The notes under the pieces were generated by a model, which worked only from the letters and a program-made list of their open reading frames with translations, ran no database searches and was not told the origin of the DNA. This document shows positions 59,800 through 64,000 of a stretch of DNA of 64,000 bases, piece after piece. Position 1 is the stretch's first letter, and every line of letters starts with the position of its first letter. This DNA comes from UMGS1251 sp036666555 (lineage in GTDB: Bacteria; Bacillota; Clostridia; Lachnospirales; Lachnospiraceae), in contig JAVWVS010000007.1 in the NCBI GenBank assembly GCA_036666555.1, forward strand, positions 21,402-85,401, in the 5' to 3' direction. The position numbers and the translations under genes are program-made.

Positions 59800-61192
59800 T
59801 ACGCTGACAAAAAGAAAAGAAGAATTTGTGCCATTAGAAGAAGGAAAAGTCAAGATGTATGTCTGTGGACCAACGGTATATAATTTTATTCATATTGGAA
59901 ATGCGAGACCAATGATTGTGTTTGATACGGTTCGAAGATATTTTGAGTATAAAGGCTATGACGTGAACTATGTATCGAATTTTACAGATGTGGATGATAA
60001 AATTATTAAACAGGCCATAGAAGAAGGGGTATCAGCAGACGAAATCTCCAAACGTTATATTGCAGAATGCAAAAAGGATATGGAAGGGATGAATGTCAAA
60101 CCAGCTACCAAACATCCTTTGGCCACAGAGGAAATCTGCGGTATGCTAGAGATGATACAAGATTTAATAGAAAAAGGATATGCGTATGAAAAAAATGGAA
60201 CGGTATATTTTCGTACTCGGAAATTTAAAGAATATGGGAAATTGTCTCATAAGAACTTGGATGATCTGCAATCCGGTGGCCGCTCCTTATTAGTAACAGG
60301 AGAAGACGAGAAAGAAGATCCTTTGGACTTTGTCCTATGGAAACCGAAAAAAGAGGGAGAACCCGCATGGGAATCACCGTGGAGTGACGGTCGTCCGGGA
60401 TGGCACATTGAATGTTCGGTGATGTCTAAAAAATATTTGGGAGAACAGATTGATATTCATGCAGGAGGGGAAGATCTGGTATTCCCACATCACGAAAATG
60501 AAATTGCACAAAGCGAGGCGGCAAATGGAAAAGAATTTGCAAAATATTGGATGCACAATGCATTTCTAAATATTGATAATCGCAAGATGTCCAAATCTCT
60601 GGGGAACTTCTTTACGGTAAGAGAAATCAGTGATACCTATGATTTACAAGTACTTCGCTTTTTTATGTTAAGTGCACATTACAGAAGTCCACTCAACTTC
60701 AGCGCAGCGCTTATGGAGTCCTCCAAGACTGGATTGGAAAGAATACGGACAGCTGCTTCTTATTTAAAGCGATTAGAGGAAAATGCAACACAGGAAAAAA
60801 TGACGCAACAAGATAAGGAAACATTTGAAAAGACAGAAACCTATGTAACCGGATTTGAAGAGGCTATGGAAGATGATTTTAATACCGCAGACGCTATTGC
60901 ATCTGTATTTGAACTGGTGAAATTCGTTAATACAACCGTTGAGGAAGAAAGTTCCAAAGAATTACTGCATCAATTATTTGACCGGTTAGCTACGTTGATG
61001 GATATCTTGGGTCTTTTTGTAGAGAAGGAAGCAGAATTGCTTTCCACCGACATTGAACAGTTGATAGAGGAACGTCAAACAGCACGAAAAGAAAAGAATT
61101 TTGCAAGAGCAGATGCTATTCGTGATGAGCTTTTAGCAAAAGGAATTATTTTGGAAGATACCAGAGAAGGAGTTACATGGAAAAAAGCGTAG
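59786..61192 (+). CDS. cysS: Cysteinyl-tRNA synthetase
   Basis: Class I synthetase charging tRNA-Cys, 468 residues. The HIGH motif is FIHIGNARP near residue 33, the zinc-binding cysteine in YVCGPTVYN near 28 with WHIECSVM near 209 and HHENE near 235, and KMSKSLGNFF near 268. GGAGG precedes the ATG within cysE. It overlaps mrnC by 16 bases. Expression is expected to respond to uncharged tRNA-Cys through the T-box. Confidence 0.97.
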   Translation: MKIYNTLTKRKEEFVPLEEGKVKMYVCGPTVYNFIHIGNARPMIVFDTVRRYFEYKGYDVNYVSNFTDVDDKIIKQAIEEGVSADEISKRYIAECKKDMEGMNVKPATKHPLATEEICGMLEMIQDLIEKGYAYEKNGTVYFRTRKFKEYGKLSHKNLDDLQSGGRSLLVTGEDEKEDPLDFVLWKPKKEGEPAWESPWSDGRPGWHIECSVMSKKYLGEQIDIHAGGEDLVFPHHENEIAQSEAANGKEFAKYWMHNAFLNIDNRKMSKSLGNFFTVREISDTYDLQVLRFFMLSAHYRSPLNFSAALMESSKTGLERIRTAASYLKRLEENATQEKMTQQDKETFEKTETYVTGFEEAMEDDFNTADAIASVFELVKFVNTTVEEESSKELLHQLFDRLATLMDILGLFVEKEAELLSTDIEQLIEERQTARKEKNFARADAIRDELLAKGIILEDTREGVTWKKA

Positions 61193-61626
61193 AATGGGAC
61201 TTACTATCATATATGCAGGCAGAATTAGAGACAAAAGAGGTGGATATACACACGTATTCCCCTCTAACACTTGCATATATTGGAGATAGTATATATGATT
61301 TGATTATACGAAGTCTGGTTGTGAATCAAGGAAATAAACCAGTTCAGAAACTGCACAAAGAGACCAGTGCACTGGTACAGGCTTCTGCCCAATCTTATAT
61401 GATGCGGGCATTGCAGCCAATTTTAACGGAAGAAGAGCATATGGTTTACAAAAGAGGGAGAAACGCCAAATCCGTTTCTCCGGCGAAAAATCAGACGATT
61501 GTGGACTATCGTAGAGCAACTGGATTCGAGGCACTGATGGGGTATTTATATCTAAAGCGGGAATGGAAACGAATCATAGATTTGATTAAGATTGGTTTAC
61601 AAAGCGTAGAAGAAAAGGAAGCATAG
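61177..61626 (+). CDS. mrnC: Mini-ribonuclease 3
   Basis: A 149-residue RNase III-like enzyme without the double-stranded RNA-binding domain; in Bacillus it matures 23S rRNA ends. The catalytic signature LAYIGDSIYDLIIR is near residue 31, and a second acidic block GFEALMGYLYL near 113-123 completes the site. It starts within cysS after GAAGGAG and is followed by rlmB with 11 bases between, the same order as in Bacillus subtilis. Confidence 0.95.
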   Translation: MEKSVEWDLLSYMQAELETKEVDIHTYSPLTLAYIGDSIYDLIIRSLVVNQGNKPVQKLHKETSALVQASAQSYMMRALQPILTEEEHMVYKRGRNAKSVSPAKNQTIVDYRRATGFEALMGYLYLKREWKRIIDLIKIGLQSVEEKEA

Positions 61627-61637
61627 GAGAACAGAAA

Positions 61638-62402
61638 ATGGAGAACCAAACAGAACATCAAGCAGGGCAAGTAAATGAATTAATGATAGAGGGACGTAAT
61701 GCGGTACTGGAGGCTTTTCGCTCAGGGAAACCCATTGATAAAGTGTTCCTATTGGACGGATGTCAGGATGGACCGGTTCGTACCATTGTCAGAGAAGCAA
61801 AAAAATACGATACCATTCTTAATTTTGTAACCAAAGAGCGTTTGGATCAAATGTCTGAAACAAGAAAACATCAAGGCGTAATTGCTTATGCAGCAGCCTA
61901 TGAATATGCAGAAATAGACGATATGTTTGCGCTGGCAAAAGAAAAGGGAGAAGATCCATTTTTGATTTTACTGGACAATATTGAAGATCCGCATAATTTG
62001 GGAGCGATTATACGTACAGCCAATCTGGCCGGAGCGCATGGTGTGATTATTCCAAAACGAAGAGCAGTTGGTCTTACCTCTACAGTAGCCAAAACTTCAG
62101 CAGGTGCACTTAATTATACGCCAGTTGCCAAAGTGACAAATTTGGCAAAAACCATGGAAGAATTGAAAGAAAAGGGAATGTGGTTTGTGTGTGCAGATAT
62201 GGACGGAGAATCGATGTATCAGTTGAACTTGAAAGGTTCTATCGGGTTGGTTATCGGAAGTGAAGGCGAAGGAGTGGGGAGACTTGTGAAAGAAAAATGT
62301 GATTTCATAGCATCCATTCCGATGAAAGGGAATATTGATTCTTTAAACGCATCTGTGGCGGCAGGAATTCTGGCATATGAAATTGTAAGACAAAGGATGT
62401 AA
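61638..62402 (+). CDS. rlmB: 23S rRNA 2'-O-methyltransferase, TrmH/RlmB family
   Basis: SpoU-class methyltransferase of 254 residues. The N-terminal substrate-binding domain (about 15-90) includes EGRNAVLEAFRSG. The trefoil-knot domain has LLDNIEDPHNLGAIIRTANL near 112-131, then VIGSEGEGVGRLV near 205 and IPMKGNIDSLNASVAAGI near 225-242. These are motifs 1, 2 and 3 of the family and all are intact. It methylates ribose at a site near the peptidyl-transferase or GTPase centre, judged by similarity to RlmB. It lies between mrnC and sigH. Confidence 0.92.
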   Translation: MENQTEHQAGQVNELMIEGRNAVLEAFRSGKPIDKVFLLDGCQDGPVRTIVREAKKYDTILNFVTKERLDQMSETRKHQGVIAYAAAYEYAEIDDMFALAKEKGEDPFLILLDNIEDPHNLGAIIRTANLAGAHGVIIPKRRAVGLTSTVAKTSAGALNYTPVAKVTNLAKTMEELKEKGMWFVCADMDGESMYQLNLKGSIGLVIGSEGEGVGRLVKEKCDFIASIPMKGNIDSLNASVAAGILAYEIVRQRM

Positions 62403-62408
62403 CAAAAT

Positions 62409-63029
62409 ATGGATCATTATGAAAAGATGACGGACGAACAATTGATTGTACAACTTCGAGATGGTGACAGAGCCATTACGGACTATATTATGGATAAGTA
62501 TAAATTTCTTGTTCGAAAAAAAGCCAAGGCCATGTACTTACTGGGTGGAGACAATGATGATTTGATCCAGGAAGGTATGATTGGGTTGTTTAAGGCTATC
62601 CGGGATTATGATGAAAAGCAGAAAGCCTCCTTTTTCAGCTTTGCAGATTTATGTATTTCCAGACAGATGTATACGGCGATTGAAGCGTCCAGGCGAAATA
62701 AGCATATTCCGCTTAATTCGTATGTCTCTCTTTATGAAGAAAGAGGTGGTAACGAAGAGAAGAAGCAACCACCCTTGATTGACACGATACAATCTGAAAA
62801 AACCGGTAATCCGGAAGAGCTTTATTTTGATAAGGAATATTTGGAGTGCATGGAATTAAAGCTAAAAGATGGCTTAAGCGACTTGGAAAATAGGGTCTTG
62901 TATCTGCATCTTTTGGGAACGGACTATCAGACCATTGCCAAGCTGCTTGGAAAAAGTTCTAAGGCCATTGATAATGCATTGCAGCGCATTAAGACAAAAG
63001 CAGAGAAGATTATTGGAAGCGTGAAATAA
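62409..63029 (+). CDS. sigH: RNA polymerase sigma-H factor
   Basis: Sigma-70 family factor of 206 residues of the SigH/Spo0H type, which directs early sporulation and stationary-phase genes in Bacillus and Clostridia. Region 2 has DDLIQEGMIGLFKAIRDYD near residues 48-66 and FFSFADLCISRQM near 74. Region 4 has the helix-turn-helix LGTDYQTIAKLLGKSSKAID near 170-190. The position after mrnC-rlmB is conserved with Bacillus. Instead of the usual following genes, a decayed ABC fragment starts directly at its stop codon. Confidence 0.94.
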   Translation: MDHYEKMTDEQLIVQLRDGDRAITDYIMDKYKFLVRKKAKAMYLLGGDNDDLIQEGMIGLFKAIRDYDEKQKASFFSFADLCISRQMYTAIEASRRNKHIPLNSYVSLYEERGGNEEKKQPPLIDTIQSEKTGNPEELYFDKEYLECMELKLKDGLSDLENRVLYLHLLGTDYQTIAKLLGKSSKAIDNALQRIKTKAEKIIGSVK

Positions 63030-63182
63030 ATGGAGAATTTATTATCTTTATTAGATCGCAATCTGGGGGATGCAGGGAGTTTTGTATCTGGTGGCGAAAA
63101 AAGGAAAATAGATACTATTGTTATTGTGATATCACATGACCACAATGCTGTTAAATATTTTGATAATATAATAGACCTCTAA
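63030..63182 (+). pseudogene. Remnant of an ABC transporter ATPase
   Basis: A 50-codon frame that starts directly at the sigH stop. Its first half, NLLSLLDRNLGDAGSFVSGG followed by EKRK, matches the stretch leading into and including the ABC signature (SGGEK-Q/R-K/R). Its second half, TIVIVISHDHNAVKYFDNII, matches the H-loop region. The expected 40-60 residues between them, with the Walker B motif, are missing, and so is everything upstream. This is a fragment left by internal deletion of a peptide- or bacteriocin-exporter-like ABC gene. Confidence 0.65.
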
Positions 63183-63227
63183 TACTTTAAATGTTTGTAA
63201 TTCGATTTTATAAAGGAGATGGAAAAG

Positions 63228-63350
63228 GTGTTAATGATTGTAACTACTATTATTTTGTTAATACTTACAATTATTTTGTTGTCGGGGAAAGGCGGATGTG
63301 CTGGCATCCTTGGAATCGCGATAGACAGACTACAAATCAGAATAGTGTAA
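63228..63350 (+). CDS. Small hydrophobic peptide, function unknown
   Basis: A 40-residue frame starting at GTG 63228 (nine bases after AAAGGAG) or at ATG 63234. The first half is a single membrane segment (IVTTIILLILTIILL), followed by SGKGGCAGILGIAID and a short basic end. It is too short to assign to a family. It has a good ribosome site and is followed immediately by a strong terminator, which makes it more credible than a chance frame. It lies next to the ABC remnant, so a former peptide-export locus is one possibility. Confidence 0.45.
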   Translation: MLMIVTTIILLILTIILLSGKGGCAGILGIAIDRLQIRIV

Positions 63351-63353
63351 TGC

Positions 63354-63388
63354 AAAAGCCCGTTTCTTTAATGGATTCGGGCTTTTTT
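63354..63388 (+). terminator. Intrinsic terminator after the small peptide gene
   Basis: Arms AAAAGCCCG and CGGGCTTTT around a 15-base loop, followed by a T-run. Confidence 0.85.
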
Positions 63389-63522
63389 TGTGTTACATTT
63401 CGTATTGCATAGGTGCGAAAAAACGTGATAAAACCGTATGAAATATTACTTTGTGAGAAAAAGCGAAACAGTCAACAACCCCAGTGCTTACAGCAGTACC
63501 GTATTTCAAGGAGTCAAAAAAA

Positions 63523-63595
63523 AGCTGTTAACGGGAATCGAACCCGTGACCTCCACCTTACCAAGGTGACGCTCTACCGACTGAGCCATAACAGC
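63523..63595 (-). tRNA. tRNA-Thr (anticodon GGT)
   Basis: Read on the minus strand: acceptor GCTGTTA/TAACAGC, D-arm GGCTCAGTCGGTAGAGC, anticodon stem TCACC/GGTGG with loop TTGGTAA, T-arm with GGTTCGATT. Anticodon GGT reads threonine codons ACC and ACU. CCA is not encoded. Confidence 0.95.
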
Positions 63596-63619
63596 ATGCA
63601 TATTGAATGCAACGTGTAT

Positions 63620-63649
63620 AATATACAATAAAAGAGGTAGATTTGTCAA
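63620..63649 (-). promoter_or_regulatory. Promoter of tRNA-Thr
   Basis: On the minus strand, TTGACA (63644-63649), 18-base spacer, TATATT (63620-63625), about 20 bases upstream of the tRNA 5' end. Confidence 0.7.
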
Positions 63650-63736
63650 TGGCTTTCTGGAAAAATCTTGTTCTCATTTGCATTTTATGATAAGATAAAG
63701 AGCAGAATGTAAGGATTGAAGGAGGATTACCATAAC

Positions 63737-63982
63737 ATGGCAGAAGAAGTGGTTTCTAAAAATTTTATAGAACAGGAAATAGATAAGGATTTAAAAGAAG
63801 GGGTGTATGATCGGGTGTGTACCAGATTTCCACCGGAACCCAATGGTTATTTGCATATTGGACATGCAAAATCGATTCTTCTGAATTATGGGTTGGCACA
63901 AAAATATAATGGAGAATTCCATATGCGTTTTGATGATACCAATCCCACCACACTTTTGCAGCTACTTTTCAAAATGATATAG
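63737..63982 (+). pseudogene. glnS: Start of glutaminyl-tRNA synthetase, disrupted near the window edge
   Basis: The frame begins after GGAGG with an N-terminus typical of GlnRS: NFIEQEIDKDLKEG, then TRFPPEPNGYLHIGHAKSI holding the HIGH motif, then HMRFDDTNP. A full enzyme has about 550 residues. After DDTNP the expected continuation (a Lys/Glu-rich stretch) is replaced by TTLLQLLFKMI and a stop at 63980-63982. On the opposite strand the last 39 bases read as the end of another frame (INKAIELYHFEK then stop). Either an element is inserted here or the assembly joins unrelated sequence at the edge. Confidence 0.75.
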
Positions 63983-64000
63983 CTCGATTGCTTTGTTTAT

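Noticed and set aside
63413..63631. 72-codon frame across tRNA-Thr
   Set aside because: Reads through the antisense strand of a clear tRNA gene and its promoter; composition shows nothing protein-like.

Overview
The window looks like a chromosomal segment of a low-GC, anaerobic, probably endospore-forming Firmicute, most likely a member of the Lachnospiraceae (Clostridia). This is inferred from A/T-rich codon use, strong AGGAGG-type ribosome sites, HrcA/CIRCE control of the dnaK operon, a Cys T-box, a cysE-cysS-mrnC-rlmB-sigH block like that of Bacillus/Clostridia, a single-chain clostridial-type PurL, a membrane pyrophosphatase, and the paired radical-SAM/DUF4130 DNA-metabolism proteins common in clostridia. 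Most of the window is core genome. I see no CRISPR array, prophage or complete insertion sequence.

Layout. 0-3.3 kb: the end of argS and two free-standing tRNA-editing proteins (AlaX-type and ProX/YbaK-type). 3.4-8.4 kb: a CPBP membrane protease and three tandem secreted coiled-coil NlpC/P60 cell-wall hydrolases, each with its own promoter. 8.45-12.5 kb: rpsB-tsf, an ECF transporter S component with a small P-loop kinase, and corA. 12.5-16.1 kb: a carD-like gene divergent from marR-DUF1275 around a perfect palindrome, then a Gfo/Idh/MocA oxidoreductase and a class I GATase hydrolase. 16.2-22.5 kb: arginine biosynthesis, argG facing argC-GNAT-argJ-argB-argD across an AT-rich control region with ArgR-like boxes. 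22.6-29 kb: a DMT-type transporter, then comEA, a two-component system, a GerMN lipoprotein and comEC. 29-35.5 kb: hppA, holA, lepA, hemW and tRNA-Ala. 35.5-40.6 kb: the CIRCE-controlled hrcA-grpE-dnaK-dnaJ operon. 40.6-44.8 kb: a glycogen-debranching-enzyme remnant, an iron alcohol dehydrogenase, an ornithine-cyclodeaminase-family protein, RidA and an Mrp ATPase. 44.9-49.4 kb: a DNA-repair-like cluster (radical SAM, DUF4130, nuclease-helicase) whose helicase is frameshifted. 49.4-58.8 kb: a LysR regulator, a TIGR01906 membrane protein, purL, gdhA, tRNA-Val and tRNA-Met, a small membrane protein, ispF and a GNAT. 58.8-63 kb: T-box-cysE-cysS-mrnC-rlmB-sigH. 63-64 kb: a degraded ABC ATPase, a small membrane peptide gene, tRNA-Thr and a glnS that loses homology about 40 bases before the window edge.

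How the genes work together. The arginine genes convert glutamate through acetylated intermediates towards ornithine, and ArgG then acts on citrulline; argF and argH are not here. ComEA and ComEC form the DNA-binding and channel parts of a DNA-uptake machine, with a sensor pair and a lipoprotein lying between them. HrcA, GrpE, DnaK and DnaJ form a self-regulated chaperone operon. CysE makes O-acetylserine for cysteine synthesis and CysS charges tRNA-Cys, both behind one T-box.

The points most worth following up are the nuclease-helicase/radical-SAM cluster and its frameshift, the two-component system inside the com locus, the three NlpC/P60 paralogs, the shared carD/marR operator, the decayed fragments (debranching enzyme, ABC ATPase) and the disrupted glnS at the right edge.
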